A stretch of DNA of 64,000 bases, from positions 21,473 to 85,472 of the forward strand of contig NZ_RDQM01000012.1 in assembly GCF_003703475.1 (NCBI RefSeq), written 5' to 3'. Positions 1-9,081 of the stretch are shown piece after piece. A program made the position numbers and the translations under genes. The stretch's first letter is position 1. Each line of letters begins with the position of its first letter. The notes below the pieces were generated by a model. The model did no database searches. It was given only the letters and a program-made list of their open reading frames with translations, and had not been told where the DNA came from. Source of the stretch: Allofranklinella schreckenbergeri. Its GTDB lineage: Bacteria > Pseudomonadota > Gammaproteobacteria > Burkholderiales > Burkholderiaceae_C.

Positions 1-50
1 GCAATGCCAGTCTTAAATTTTCAATTCAATAATTTACTTTGATTTGTAAT
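1..50. repeat. AT-rich hairpin repeat, copy 1 (cut by window edge)
   Basis: The right-hand end of a member of the intergenic repeat family described in the findings. It ends in TACTTTGATTTGTAAT, which matches the right end of other copies. It lies immediately 3' of the thiolase gene, which ends on the minus strand. The left part lies outside the window. Confidence 0.6.
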
Positions 51-65
51 GCGATGGGATGCCAA

Positions 66-1253
66 TTACAGCATCTCCACCGCGACGGCGGTAGCCTCGC
101 CGCCGCCAATGCACAGCGTGGCCAGGCCTTTTTTCAGACCGCGGGCTTTGAGGGCGTGCAGCAAAGTGACCAGAATGCGCGCGCCGCTGGCGCCGATGGG
201 GTGGCCCAGGGCGCAAGCGCCGCCGTTGACGTTGACCTTCTCGTGCGGCACTTTGAGTTCTTCCATCAGTGCCATGGTCACCACGGCAAAGGCTTCGTTG
301 ACTTCCCACAGATCCACGTCGTCCACGCTCCAGCCGGCTTTGTCCAGGGCCTTGCGGGCGGCATCCACAGGGGCGGTGGTGAACCACGCAGGCTCTTGCG
401 CGTGCTGGGCGGTGCTGACGATGCGGGCAATGGGCTTGGCGCCCAGCTCTTTGGCGGTGGATTCGCGCACCAGCACCAGGGCGGCAGCGCCGTCGTTGAT
501 GCTGGAGCTGGCGGCGGCGGTGATGGTGCCGTCTCTCTTGAAGGCGGGCTTGAGCGCGGGGATTTTCTCCACGTTGATCTTGCCGGGGCCTTCGTCTTTG
601 TCGATCACGACTTCGCCCTTGCGGGTTTTGACGGTGACGGGGACGATTTCGTCTTTGAACGCGCCGCTTTCAATGGCTTTTTGCGCGCGGGTGACGCTGG
701 CGGTGGCAAAGGCGTCTTGCTGCTCGCGCGTGAATTGGTATTTCTCCGCGCACATTTCGCCAAAGGAACCCATGGAGCCGCCGGTGTAGGCGTCTTCCAG
801 GCCGTCGAGCATCATGTGGTCAAACACTTTGTCGTGGCCGATGCGGTAGCCGCCACGGCCTTTTTTGAGCAGGTAGGGGGCGTTGGTCATGCTCTCCATA
901 CCGCCAGCAACGGCCACATCAATCGAGCCGGCCTTGAGCGCATCGTGGCCGAACATGGCGGCTTTCATGGCCGAGCCGCACACCTTGCCCACAGTGGTGC
1001 AGGGCACGGCCTTGGGCAGGCCAGCGGCCAATGTGGCCTGGCGGGCGGGCGCCTGGCCCTGGCCAGCGGTCAGCACGTTGCCAAAGAACACTTCATCCAC
1101 CTTCTCGGGGGCCACGCCGGCCTGCTCCAGCGCGCCCTTGATGGCGACGGCGCCGAGTTCCCAAGCTTGCAAGGCGCTGAAATCGCCCTGGAAGCTGCCC
1201 ATGGGGGTGCGCACAGCGCTGAGGATGACAATGGATTCGCTTGAATTGCTCAT
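66..1253 (-). CDS. Acetyl-CoA C-acetyltransferase (thiolase)
   Basis: A thiolase of 395 residues, the usual length for the biosynthetic/degradative acetyl-CoA acetyltransferase family (PhaA/AtoB type). It condenses two acetyl-CoA to acetoacetyl-CoA or runs the reverse reaction in the cytoplasm. The nucleophilic Cys92 lies in KVCGSAMKA, His351 in ALGHPIGASGAR, and the second cysteine Cys381 in CIGGGEA; NEAFA is also present. The start ATG follows AGGAG at a good distance. It lies just downstream of malate synthase on the same strand, but a hairpin separates them. Whether it serves polyhydroxybutyrate synthesis or fatty-acid breakdown cannot be told here, because no phaB or phaC is adjacent. 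Confidence 0.95.
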   Translation of the reverse strand: MSNSSESIVILSAVRTPMGSFQGDFSALQAWELGAVAIKGALEQAGVAPEKVDEVFFGNVLTAGQGQAPARQATLAAGLPKAVPCTTVGKVCGSAMKAAMFGHDALKAGSIDVAVAGGMESMTNAPYLLKKGRGGYRIGHDKVFDHMMLDGLEDAYTGGSMGSFGEMCAEKYQFTREQQDAFATASVTRAQKAIESGAFKDEIVPVTVKTRKGEVVIDKDEGPGKINVEKIPALKPAFKRDGTITAAASSSINDGAAALVLVRESTAKELGAKPIARIVSTAQHAQEPAWFTTAPVDAARKALDKAGWSVDDVDLWEVNEAFAVVTMALMEELKVPHEKVNVNGGACALGHPIGASGARILVTLLHALKARGLKKGLATLCIGGGEATAVAVEML

Positions 1254-1307
1254 GTGATCTCCTGAGAGTGGTAACGACGCAGGCCAAGACTTGGCCCGCG
1301 CCAGGGG

Positions 1308-1334
1308 AAAAAGGGGCGCTGCCTTGCGGCAGCG
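1308..1334 (-). terminator. Probable terminator of malate synthase
   Basis: On the minus strand a 7-bp stem CGCTGCC/GGCAGCG with a four-base loop is followed by CCCC and then five T. It sits 30 bases after the malate synthase stop and before the thiolase ribosome binding site. Confidence 0.5.
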
Positions 1335-1363
1335 GGGTGAGGGTCAAGCGGCAACGCAGCCAC

Positions 1364-3583
1364 TCAGTCCTGGGCTTTAAAGCGCAACCGCCAGGCGTGC
1401 AGCAGCGGCTCGGTGTAGCCGCTGGGCTGGGCCGCGCCCTGGAAGACCAGGTCGCAAGCGGCGCGGTAGGCATAGGACGTCTCGAAGTTGCCCGCCATCT
1501 TCTGATAGTGCGGATCGCCAGCGTTTTGCTGATCCACCACCGCAGCCATGCGCTCGAAAGTGGCGCGCACTTGCGCTTCGGTGACGATGCCATGCAGCAG
1601 CCAGTTGGCAATGTGCTGGCTGGAAATGCGCAGCGTGGCGCGATCTTCCATCAAGCCGACATCGTTGATGTCGGGCACCTTGGAGCAGCCCACGCCTTGA
1701 TCGACCCAGCGCACCACGTAGCCCAGGATGCCTTGCACGTTGTTGTCCAGCTCTTGCTGGCGCTCGGCTTCGCTCCACTTGGCTTCGGGCACCACGGGGA
1801 TGGTGAGCAAATCGGCCAGCAGGCTATCGCGGCGCGCCTCATAGCTGCTTTCGGCCAGCTCTTGTTCCAGCGCCTGCTGCACGGCGGCCACGTCCACCTG
1901 GTGGTAGTGCAAGGCGTGCAAGGTGGCGGCGGTGGGCGAGGGCACCCAGGCGGTGTTGGCGCCCGCCTTGGGGTGGCCGATTTTTTGCCGCAGCATCTCG
2001 GCCATCAAATCGGGCATGGCCCACATGCCCTTGCCGATTTGCGCGCGCCCACGCAACCCGCAGGACAGGCCCACCAGCACGTTGTGCTTTTCATAAGCGG
2101 CAATCCAGGCGCTGGTTTTCATATCGCCCTTGCGGAACACGGGACCCGCTTGCATGACGGAGTGGATTTCGTCGCCCGTGCGATCCAGAAAACCCGTGTT
2201 GATGAAAGCCACACGCGCAGGCGCGGCGGCGATGCAAGCCTTGAGGTTGACGGAGGTGCGGCGCTCCTCGTCCATGATGCCCAGCTTGACGGTGTGCTCG
2301 GGCAGGCCCAGCAGCTTTTCCACCGCGCCAAACAGCGCGTTGGCAAAAGCCACTTCGGCCGGGCCGTGCATCTTGGGCTTGACGATATAGACCGAGCCGG
2401 TGCGCGAGTTGCGGATGCCGTTTTCGCCCAGGCCCTTGAGGTCGTGCAAGGCGATGGCGGTGGTGATGGCGGCATCCATGATGCCTTCGGGGATTTCGCG
2501 CACCTGGCCGTCCTCGCCCGTCCAGAGAATGGCGGGATTGGTCATCAAGTGGCCCACATTGCGCAGGAACATCAGCGCGCGGCCGTGGAGCTTGAGCGGC
2601 TGGCCGTTGGCGCCGGTGTATTCGCGGTCGGCGTTGAGGCGGCGGGTGAAGGTCTTGCCGCCTTTGCTGACCTCCTCGCTGAGTGTGCCGCGCAAAATGC
2701 CCAGCCAGTTGGCGTAGGCGGCCACTTTGTCTTGCGCATCCACGGCCGCCACGGAGTCTTCCAAATCCAGAATGGTGGACAAGGCCGCCTCCAGCACCAC
2801 GTCGCTGATGCCCGCCGCATCGTCCTTGCCAATCAGGGTAGAGCGGTCGATGCGGATGTCGATGTGCAGGCCATGATGGGCAAGCAGCACCGAGGAAGGT
2901 GCGGCCGCATCGCCTTGGTAGCCCACGAACTGCGCTGCATCGGCCAAGCCCGTGCTCAAACCATTACCCAAGCTGACCACCAGCTTGCCCCCCTCCACCG
3001 CCAGGGCGGTGGCATCTTTGTACGAACCATTGGCCAGCGGCGCGGCCTCATCCAGAAACTGGCGCACATAGGCAATCACCTTCGCGCCGCGCACCGGGTT
3101 GTAGCCCGCGCCCGCCTCTGCGCCATCTTCGCTGCCAATGGCGTCGGTGCCATAGAGCGCGTCGTACAGCGACCCCCAACGCGCATTGGCGGCGTTGAGT
3201 GCATAGCGCGCATTCAAGATTGGCACCACCAATTGCGGCCCGGCCTGGGTGGCCAATTCCGCATCCACATTGGCCGTGCAGGCGTGCGCTTCGGCCGGAT
3301 TGGGCACGATGTAATTGATGCTTTCAAGGAATTGGCGATACGCCGCCAAGTCTTTGATCGGCCCCGGGTGCGCGCGGTGCCAGGTATCCAGCTCCGTTTG
3401 CAAGCGGTCGCGCTCGGCCAGCAAGGCGGCGTTCTTGGGGGCAAATTCCTGCACGATGGCGTCCAGCCCTTGCCAGAACGCCTCACTGGAGACGCCGATG
3501 TCGGGCAACACGCGCTCATCGACGAAAGATTTAAGCGTTTGGGCAACCTGCAAGTGGTGGACGGGGATTCTCTGCATGGGCAT
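1364..3583 (-). CDS. glcB: Malate synthase G
   Basis: A protein of 739 residues, full length for malate synthase G (about 720-730 in the family). It condenses glyoxylate with acetyl-CoA to malate in the cytoplasm, for growth on acetate or glycolate. Family motifs appear in order: [20 protein letters not shown] near 123-142, [10 protein letters not shown] at 273-282, [10 protein letters not shown] at 341-350 with the expected catalytic Arg341, then [34 protein letters not shown] and the C-terminal [15 protein letters not shown] holding the catalytic Asp. The ATG at 3583 has GGAG upstream; a second Met two codons later is possible. No isocitrate lyase or glycolate oxidase subunits are adjacent. 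Confidence 0.97.
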   Translation of the reverse strand: MPMQRIPVHHLQVAQTLKSFVDERVLPDIGVSSEAFWQGLDAIVQEFAPKNAALLAERDRLQTELDTWHRAHPGPIKDLAAYRQFLESINYIVPNPAEAHACTANVDAELATQAGPQLVVPILNARYALNAANARWGSLYDALYGTDAIGSEDGAEAGAGYNPVRGAKVIAYVRQFLDEAAPLANGSYKDATALAVEGGKLVVSLGNGLSTGLADAAQFVGYQGDAAAPSSVLLAHHGLHIDIRIDRSTLIGKDDAAGISDVVLEAALSTILDLEDSVAAVDAQDKVAAYANWLGILRGTLSEEVSKGGKTFTRRLNADREYTGANGQPLKLHGRALMFLRNVGHLMTNPAILWTGEDGQVREIPEGIMDAAITTAIALHDLKGLGENGIRNSRTGSVYIVKPKMHGPAEVAFANALFGAVEKLLGLPEHTVKLGIMDEERRTSVNLKACIAAAPARVAFINTGFLDRTGDEIHSVMQAGPVFRKGDMKTSAWIAAYEKHNVLVGLSCGLRGRAQIGKGMWAMPDLMAEMLRQKIGHPKAGANTAWVPSPTAATLHALHYHQVDVAAVQQALEQELAESSYEARRDSLLADLLTIPVVPEAKWSEAERQQELDNNVQGILGYVVRWVDQGVGCSKVPDINDVGLMEDRATLRISSQHIANWLLHGIVTEAQVRATFERMAAVVDQQNAGDPHYQKMAGNFETSYAYRAACDLVFQGAAQPSGYTEPLLHAWRLRFKAQD

Positions 3584-3827
3584 GGGGGCGGCTCCGTGAA
3601 TGGTCTAGAGGGCGGCTATTGTGCATGAGCGATTCCCCCGCGCAGGCGAAACCGCCGCGCACCTCCAGCCGATGCCCCCGCGCCCTCTGCACCCATCCGA
3701 TTGCGGCAAATGCCCCACAGCGCGCATGTAAAACCGCCTCACAGCCGCTTCAGAAGGCAGTTGCTGCATGCTGGCCAGGGCAGCGTGGCTATGATCCCAA
3801 GCCTCGCATCAACCCCAGCCAGCGCCC

Positions 3828-5081
3828 GTGGAAGAACCCCCTCGCCACCCCCCCCAGCCGCGCAAGCGGGCTGCGCCGCCGCCTGCTGCTGCGTTGCCCG
3901 GCGTCCTTGCGCGCTGGCGCAAGCCCGTAGCCTTGCCCGCCTGGGGCGCATGGCTGCTGTCGGGTGCCGCTGCGCTGGCCCTGCTGCTGGCCTACAACCA
4001 AGGGCAGCGTCTCCACCGCATGCAGGAGCAGTTGGCGCTTCAATCGGGCGCCATCCACGAACAAGCCATCGAAGCGCGCACCCTCTCGCACGAAGCCTTG
4101 GCGCTGGCGCGCGACTCGGCCGCTCAAGTCAGCCTGAATGAAGCGCGCATCAATGAATACACCTTGCAGCGCAGCCGTATTGAACAAATGGCGTTCGAGC
4201 TTTCGCGCAGCCGCGACGAAACCATGCTCAACGACATTGAGGCGTCTCTGCGCCTGGCCCAGCAACAAGCCCAATTGACCGGGCTGGCCGACCCTCTGAT
4301 CGCAGCCCTGCGCAACGCCAGCCAGCGGGTGGAGCGCGCCGACGCACCACGCCTGAGCGCCATCCAGCGCGCCATTGAGCGCGACTTGCAACGCCTGACC
4401 CACACGGCCATGACCGACACCGCCGGCCTGCTCGGGCGCATCGACAAATTGCTCGCGCAACTGGAGCTTCTGCCTCTGGCCAATGGCCTGCCCCCCCTCC
4501 CGATGGCAGAGCAACCCGCCCTCGCCCAAGCGCCTGTTGTGGCTACGCCTGTCGCATCGCCCCCTGCCACTGCTCCCACGGTAGAAATCGGCCCCACAAG
4601 CGCCCCCCGCCAACCCAGCGAGCCAACCGCAACATCCGCCGAAGCCAACCCGGACCCCAATCCCGCTGCGACTCAGACCGACTCGCCAGCCCCCTGGTGG
4701 CACGGCATGCGCACCGGGCTGGGCGAACTCGTGCGCGTGCAGCGCATCGACGCGCCCGAAGCCGCCCTGCTCAACCGGGAGCAAACCTTCTTCCTGCGCG
4801 AAAACATCCGCCTGCAACTCATGAACGCCCGCATGGGCCTGCTGGCGCGCCAAAGCGAAGCCGTCCGCGCCGACCTCGCCGCCGTGCAAACCCTGCTGCA
4901 AAAGTACTACGACACCAACGCCCCCCGCACGCGCCAGGCGCTGCGCACCTTGCGGCAGTTGCAAGACCACCTCCAGACCGTGCAATCGCCGGCCATCACC
5001 GAAACCTTGGTGGCCATCCAGGCCGCCCACCAAAGCCTGCCCGCGCCCGGCGCTGCCAGCGCCTCGAAAGGGAAACGCTGA
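3828..5081 (+). CDS. hemX: HemX-like uroporphyrinogen-III C-methyltransferase homologue
   Basis: A membrane-anchored HemX-family protein of 417 residues. A proline- and arginine-rich cytoplasmic start is followed by one transmembrane segment (about 37-58) and a long periplasmic part that is predicted helical, with a coiled-coil-like stretch at 60-115 and a Pro/Ala/Thr-rich linker at about 215-285. The molecular role of HemX is uncertain; the 'methyltransferase' name is inherited from the family and no methyltransferase motif is seen. In many Betaproteobacteria it follows hemC-hemD, but here the upstream neighbour is divergent glcB, so the pair is separated from the haem genes. The start is a GTG with a weak ribosome binding site, so the exact start is uncertain. 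The stop overlaps the next ATG by one base. Confidence 0.85.
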   Translation: MEEPPRHPPQPRKRAAPPPAAALPGVLARWRKPVALPAWGAWLLSGAAALALLLAYNQGQRLHRMQEQLALQSGAIHEQAIEARTLSHEALALARDSAAQVSLNEARINEYTLQRSRIEQMAFELSRSRDETMLNDIEASLRLAQQQAQLTGLADPLIAALRNASQRVERADAPRLSAIQRAIERDLQRLTHTAMTDTAGLLGRIDKLLAQLELLPLANGLPPLPMAEQPALAQAPVVATPVASPPATAPTVEIGPTSAPRQPSEPTATSAEANPDPNPAATQTDSPAPWWHGMRTGLGELVRVQRIDAPEAALLNREQTFFLRENIRLQLMNARMGLLARQSEAVRADLAAVQTLLQKYYDTNAPRTRQALRTLRQLQDHLQTVQSPAITETLVAIQAAHQSLPAPGAASASKGKR

Positions 5082-5581
5082 TGCGCAGCGCTTTATGGAC
5101 CCTCGCGCTCTTTGCCTGCGCCGTGGCGGCCGCCTTGTTTCTGGGCAGCAACCGCGCCACCGTCGCGCTGTTTTGGCATCCCTGGCGCATCGACCTCTCG
5201 CTCAACCTGCTACTGGTCGGGTTGGCGCTCTTTCTCGCCCTGGCCGCCTTGCTCGCCTGGGCCATTGCCTCCGTCTGGCGCATGCCCACGGAAGCCAAAA
5301 TCTGGCGCGACCACCGGCACGACCTGGCCGCCCACCACGCTTTCGCGCGCGCGGCGGAACACCTGGCCCAAGAGCGTTGGGAACAGGCGCTGGAAGAAGC
5401 CGCCCATGTGCAACACCTGCTGGCCACCCTGCCACCGCCAGCCAGCGCGCGCGAAACCCGGGAACAGCAAAGCCTGCTCAACGCCAACGCCTGGCTGCGC
5501 GAAGCCGCCACCCGCGCGCAAACCCAGCCCCTCAGCCCAAGCTACGCTGTGGCACCCCACGGGCTGGACCAAGAGCATTGA
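5081..5581 (+). CDS. Short HemY-like protein (HemY_N domain only)
   Basis: A membrane protein of 166 residues matching the N-terminal HemY domain: two transmembrane helices (about 5-24 and 40-64), then MPTEAKIWRDHR and a single TPR-like helical segment (about 95-125). HemY proteins in related bacteria are usually around 400 residues with several TPR repeats, so this copy has lost most of the C-terminal half or is an unusually short form. It is translationally coupled to hemX (TGATG). Copy 2 of the intergenic repeat begins nine bases after the stop. HemY is thought to be an inner-membrane helper of late haem synthesis, with no proven activity. No frameshift that would restore the missing part is visible in the following 240 bases. 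Confidence 0.75.
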   Translation: MRSALWTLALFACAVAAALFLGSNRATVALFWHPWRIDLSLNLLLVGLALFLALAALLAWAIASVWRMPTEAKIWRDHRHDLAAHHAFARAAEHLAQERWEQALEEAAHVQHLLATLPPPASARETREQQSLLNANAWLREAATRAQTQPLSPSYAVAPHGLDQEH

Positions 5582-5589
5582 ATCTCGCC

Positions 5590-5665
5590 AAATTACCAAT
5601 CAAAAGAAAATAAAAAATGTCATTTCAGCAAATATGCATTGATATGAATTTTCTCATGAATTGGA
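5590..5665. repeat. AT-rich hairpin repeat, copy 2
   Basis: The left end AATTACCAATCAAAAGAAAA matches the family. The middle and right side are diverged. It lies between the short hemY and the rpsF promoter. Confidence 0.6.
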
Positions 5666-5707
5666 AATCAACTTTGCGCTCATGATTTGGGCATCCTCGC
5701 AACGCAA

Positions 5708-5737
5708 CCACCCACAAACAACTGAGCGTATATAATG
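5708..5737 (+). promoter_or_regulatory. Probable rpsF operon promoter
   Basis: A perfect TATAAT at 5731-5736 lies 92 bases upstream of the rpsF start, at the edge of an AT-rich stretch. No good -35 hexamer is seen at the right spacing, so the call rests mainly on the -10 element and its place before a ribosomal operon. Confidence 0.5.
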
Positions 5738-5827
5738 CGCGGTTTCCTTGCCATAGCCGCCAGGTTGACGCCGCGCCCGCACAAGGCGCTTGCGGCATGG
5801 CATTTTCATTCCACAAGGAGTTGATCC

Positions 5828-6202
5828 ATGCGTCACTACGAAATCGTTTTGCTGATCCACCCGGATCAAAGCGAACAAGTGCCTGCCATGCTCGAGCGCT
5901 ACAAGAGCATGATCGTCGAAGGCGGCGGCAAAATCCACCGCGAAGAAGACTGGGGCCGCCGCCAACTGGCTTACCCCATCGACAAACTGGCCAAAGCCCA
6001 TTACCTGTGCCTGAACATCGAAGCTGGCCAAGCCGTCATGGACGAACTGGCCCACGCCTTCCGCTTTAACGACGCGGTGCTGCGCCAGCTCACCGTGCAA
6101 AAAGCCAAGGCCGAAACAGCCCCCTCGGCCATGATGAAGACGGTCGAGCGCGAAGAAGCACGCAAGAACGCCCAGGCTTCCGAGCAAGCCTCGCGCGATT
6201 AA
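5828..6202 (+). CDS. rpsF: 30S ribosomal protein bS6
   Basis: A bS6 protein of 124 residues. It binds bS18 and 16S rRNA in the platform of the small subunit. The start [18 protein letters not shown] and the central GRRQLAYPI are typical, and the C-terminal tail is Lys/Ala/Glu-rich. CAAGGAG sits eight bases before the ATG. It is the first gene of the rpsF-rpsR-rplI operon. In most Betaproteobacteria priB lies between rpsF and rpsR; here only 80 non-coding bases separate them. Confidence 0.98.
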   Translation: MRHYEIVLLIHPDQSEQVPAMLERYKSMIVEGGGKIHREEDWGRRQLAYPIDKLAKAHYLCLNIEAGQAVMDELAHAFRFNDAVLRQLTVQKAKAETAPSAMMKTVEREEARKNAQASEQASRD

Positions 6203-6282
6203 GCTGGCTGGCCCCATAGCCCCAGCCGCGCCGCTGCTTGCCCGCGTCTTCCTTCCCCTTTATCTGAATTCAGGAGCCCATC

Positions 6283-6564
6283 ATGGCCGGACCCAAACGC
6301 TTCAACAAAGACCGCCGCCCAAAGCGCAATAACCAGAACCTGCTGTTTCGCCGCAAGCGCTTTTGCCGCTTCACCGTCGCTGGTGTAGAGGAAATCGACT
6401 ACAAAGACGTCGATACCCTGCGCGACTTCATCGCCGAAAACGGCAAGATCATCCCCGCGCGCCTGACCGGCACACGCGCCATCTACCAGCGCCAGCTCAA
6501 CACCGCCATCAAGCGTGCACGCTTTCTGGCTTTGCTGCCCTACACCGACCAGCACAAGATCTGA
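6283..6564 (+). CDS. rpsR: 30S ribosomal protein bS18
   Basis: A bS18 protein of 93 residues, the bS6 partner in the 30S platform. The core [20 protein letters not shown] and [20 protein letters not shown] are diagnostic. It has a strong CAGGAG ribosome binding site and is followed after 14 bases by rplI. Confidence 0.98.
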   Translation: MAGPKRFNKDRRPKRNNQNLLFRRKRFCRFTVAGVEEIDYKDVDTLRDFIAENGKIIPARLTGTRAIYQRQLNTAIKRARFLALLPYTDQHKI

Positions 6565-6578
6565 GGGAGCGACCCATC

Positions 6579-7031
6579 ATGCAAATCATTCTTCTGGAAA
6601 AAGTTGTCAATCTGGGCAACCTCGGCGAAATCGTGACCGTCAAGGACGGCTACGCCCGCAACTTCCTCATCCCCACAGGCCGTGCGCGCCGCGCCACCGC
6701 CGCTGCCAAGGCCGAATTTGAAGCCCGCCGCGCCGAGCTGGAAAAAGCCGCCGCCGAAAAACTGGCCGCCGCCCAAGCCATGGGTGAGAAGCTCTCCGGC
6801 GCCGTCATCCGCCTGTCGCAAAAAGCCGGTGTGGATGGCCGCCTCTTCGGCTCGGTGACCAACCACGACATCGCTGCCGAGCTGGTCAAGCAAGGCTACG
6901 ACGTGCACAAATCCCAAGTGCGTCTGCCCCAAGGCCCCATCAAAACCGTGGGCGATACAACGGTTATCGTTGAGCTGCACACCGACGTGCAAGCCGAGAT
7001 CACCGTCACCGTTTACGGCGAAACCGCTTGA
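6579..7031 (+). CDS. rplI: 50S ribosomal protein bL9
   Basis: A bL9 protein of 150 residues, full length. It has two globular domains joined by a long helix: the N-terminal rRNA-binding part begins [17 protein letters not shown] and contains [11 protein letters not shown]. The connecting helix (about 45-75) is Ala/Glu/Lys-rich, and the C-terminal part has GRLFGSVT. The start ATG follows GAGGGAGCG. It is the last gene of the operon, with a strong terminator 23 bases after the stop. Confidence 0.98.
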   Translation: MQIILLEKVVNLGNLGEIVTVKDGYARNFLIPTGRARRATAAAKAEFEARRAELEKAAAEKLAAAQAMGEKLSGAVIRLSQKAGVDGRLFGSVTNHDIAAELVKQGYDVHKSQVRLPQGPIKTVGDTTVIVELHTDVQAEITVTVYGETA

Positions 7032-7053
7032 TTCGCTTGGTGCACAAACCCCA

Positions 7054-7078
7054 AACCGCCTTCATGGCGGTTTTTTTG
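7054..7078 (+). terminator. Intrinsic terminator after rplI
   Basis: The stem AAACCGCC/GGCGGTTT has a five-base loop and is followed by a run of T. Confidence 0.9.
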
Positions 7079-7182
7079 CGCCTTGTCAGCCAGTAGGGCA
7101 AAAGCCGATGGCAAGCCCGCCTCGCTTCTGCACTAGAATCGACTATTCATATACGAATCAACGGCTTGCAACAAAAATGTAA

Positions 7183-7292
7183 GAGCCTGTTCAAGATTTC
7201 GGCACGCATGCGCGCGATGCGGTTTGGCATTTGCAACGCCACCAACCACCCCATCCGCCGTCTGTCACCGTGCGACGATGGCGAACAGGCTC
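7183..7292. mobile_element. 110-bp element with terminal inverted repeats
   Basis: A non-coding 110-bp segment bounded by perfect 10-bp inverted repeats, GAGCCTGTTC on the left and GAACAGGCTC on the right. It is extended one base on each side (A and T). It looks like a miniature element or a deletion remnant of an insertion sequence. No clear target duplication is visible. It lies between the rplI terminator and zapD, only 50 bases before zapD. Confidence 0.55.
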
Positions 7293-7341
7293 TCATGCCA
7301 TCCAAGACAGCAAGAACATCGCACGACGAGGGCCAGGGCAG

Positions 7342-8100
7342 GTGATACTTTACGAATACCCCTTTAACGAACGCATCCGGACCTACCTGCGTCTGGAGTA
7401 TCTGCTGCTGCGTTTGCAAGAGCTGCTGGGCCGCTCCGACGTCATCGACCACCAATACGCGCTGCAAACCATTTTCGAGGCCGCCGATGTGGCTGCGCGC
7501 ACCGATCTCAAAACCGACATGCTCAAGGATTTGGAGCGCCAGCGCGCCGCGCTCCAAATCTATAAGGACTACCCGGACATCGACCACAGCGTGCTCGATC
7601 GCATCTTCACCCGCATCGACTACTGCGCCAAAAACCTCACCACCATGGCCGGCAAGCCCGGCCAGTTACTCGACGGCAGCGAGTGGCTCACCCAGATTCG
7701 CAGCCGCATGGGCATTCCAGGCGGGGTGTGCAACTTTGATTTGCCGCTGTTTCACCATTGGCTGCACCGCCCTTCGGCCACGCGGCTACGCGACCTGGAA
7801 ACCTGGGCCAACAGCCTCACGCCCGTGGCCGACACGGTTTTTCTGCTGCTCAAGCTCATCCGCGACACCGGCACGGCCCACCGCGTCGCCGTCACGCGCG
7901 GCCAGTTCCAGCAAAACCTGCCGCCTACGCGGGGGTTTCAGCTCCTGCGTTTGTGGGTTGATCCGCGCGATGACGTCACGCCCGAAATCAGCGCCAACCG
8001 GCTGCTGGTGTCGGTGCGTTTCATGGAGCAGGGGCGCGAAGGCAAACCCGTGCCCACCCAGAAAGACCTCTCGCTGGAAGTCGCCATTTGCGGCTTGTAA
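7342..8100 (+). CDS. zapD: Cell division protein ZapD
   Basis: A ZapD (YacF) homologue of 252 residues, full length. It is a cytoplasmic protein that cross-links FtsZ filaments and stabilises the division ring. The N-terminal helical part contains YEYPFNERIRTYLRLEYLL and the C-terminal beta-rich part RGQFQQNLP and LLRLWVDP. The GTG at 7342 is chosen because homologues begin (M/V)ILYEYPFNER and GAGGGCCAGGG lies upstream; the frame stays open 37 codons further up, into the repeat-bounded element. The gene usually neighbours coaE or yacG, but not here. Confidence 0.93.
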   Translation: MILYEYPFNERIRTYLRLEYLLLRLQELLGRSDVIDHQYALQTIFEAADVAARTDLKTDMLKDLERQRAALQIYKDYPDIDHSVLDRIFTRIDYCAKNLTTMAGKPGQLLDGSEWLTQIRSRMGIPGGVCNFDLPLFHHWLHRPSATRLRDLETWANSLTPVADTVFLLLKLIRDTGTAHRVAVTRGQFQQNLPPTRGFQLLRLWVDPRDDVTPEISANRLLVSVRFMEQGREGKPVPTQKDLSLEVAICGL

Positions 8101-8231
8101 GCGGCAACCGGCTTGCCCCACCTCAGCCACCGCTTTTACCTGCGGTTTACGCCAGGCCAACCGTGCAGCCTTCCAGCGGGCCGATAGTTCGCGCTTTGGG
8201 CGCTTTCGCCCTTTTTACTTGAAGCATTGCC

Positions 8232-8966
8232 ATGAATCCTTCCCTCAACAGCACCATTTTGATGATTGAGGATGACGCGCGCCTGGCGCAAATGGTGTCT
8301 GAATACCTGGCGCAATCGGGCTTTCGCATTGAGCACGCGCCCGACGCCCAAACCGGCCTGGCCTATTTGCAGCACAAAAGCGGGGAGCAACTGCCCGCCT
8401 TGGTGCTGCTGGACTTGATGCTGCCGGACATGGATGGCCTGGACGTCTGCCGCCACATCCGCACGCTACCTACCGCGGCGGCGCGCCTGCCCGTTCTCAT
8501 GCTCACGGCCAAGGGCGATCCCATGGACCGCGTGATCGGGCTGGAAATCGGCGCCGACGACTACCTGCCCAAACCCTTTGAGCCGCGCGAGCTGCTGGCA
8601 CGCATCCGCGCCCTGTTGCGCCGCCAGCAAGTCGGCGCCTTGCCCGGCGGCGAGCACGACGTCATGCAATTTGGCTCGCTCAAAATCGATCGCAGCGCGC
8701 GCACCGTCACCGTGGGCGAGCGCCAGGCAGAGCTGACCTCCTACCAGTTCGACCTGCTGGTGACCATGGCCGAGCGCGCCGGGCGCGTGCTCACGCGCGA
8801 TCAAATCATGGAGGCCGTGCGCGGCCGGGAGCTGGAGGCGTTCGACCGCTCCATCGACGTGCACATGGGCCGCATTCGCGCCGCCATCGAAACCGACATC
8901 AAAAACCCCCGCCGCATCCTCACCGTGCGCGGCGTGGGCTACGTCTTTGCCAAGCAACAAGACTGA
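8232..8966 (+). CDS. OmpR/PhoB-family response regulator
   Basis: A two-domain response regulator of 244 residues. The receiver domain (about 7-125) has the acidic pair EDD at 13-15, phospho-acceptor Asp61 in LLDLMLPDMDG, and Lys in YLPKPFEP. The winged-helix DNA-binding domain (about 145-242) ends RRILTVRGVGYVFA. The sensor kinase follows 115 bases downstream and is presumably its partner, resembling RstA/RstB-type pairs; the stimulus and targets cannot be read from the sequence. Copy 3 of the intergenic repeat separates the two genes. Confidence 0.93.
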   Translation: MNPSLNSTILMIEDDARLAQMVSEYLAQSGFRIEHAPDAQTGLAYLQHKSGEQLPALVLLDLMLPDMDGLDVCRHIRTLPTAAARLPVLMLTAKGDPMDRVIGLEIGADDYLPKPFEPRELLARIRALLRRQQVGALPGGEHDVMQFGSLKIDRSARTVTVGERQAELTSYQFDLLVTMAERAGRVLTRDQIMEAVRGRELEAFDRSIDVHMGRIRAAIETDIKNPRRILTVRGVGYVFAKQQD

Positions 8967-8974
8967 TTTCCAGT

Positions 8975-9053
8975 CAATCAAATCAAGAGAAAAACAAAAC
9001 AAATACCATCATGCCGAAAAAGGCATTTTTATTTTCTTTTGATATGTAAAATA
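8975..9053. repeat. AT-rich hairpin repeat, copy 3
   Basis: A well-conserved copy: AATACCATCATGCCGAAAA, a GGCA partner to TGCC, and right end TTTTCTTTTGATATGTAAAA. It lies inside a two-component operon between regulator and kinase. Confidence 0.85.
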
Positions 9054-9081
9054 AAAGCCCGCTACACACCAGGACGCTGCC

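Noticed and set aside
1241..3628. A 795-codon plus-strand frame opposite malate synthase
   Set aside because: It is the mirror of glcB, rich in His/Gly/Ala, with no recognisable domain.
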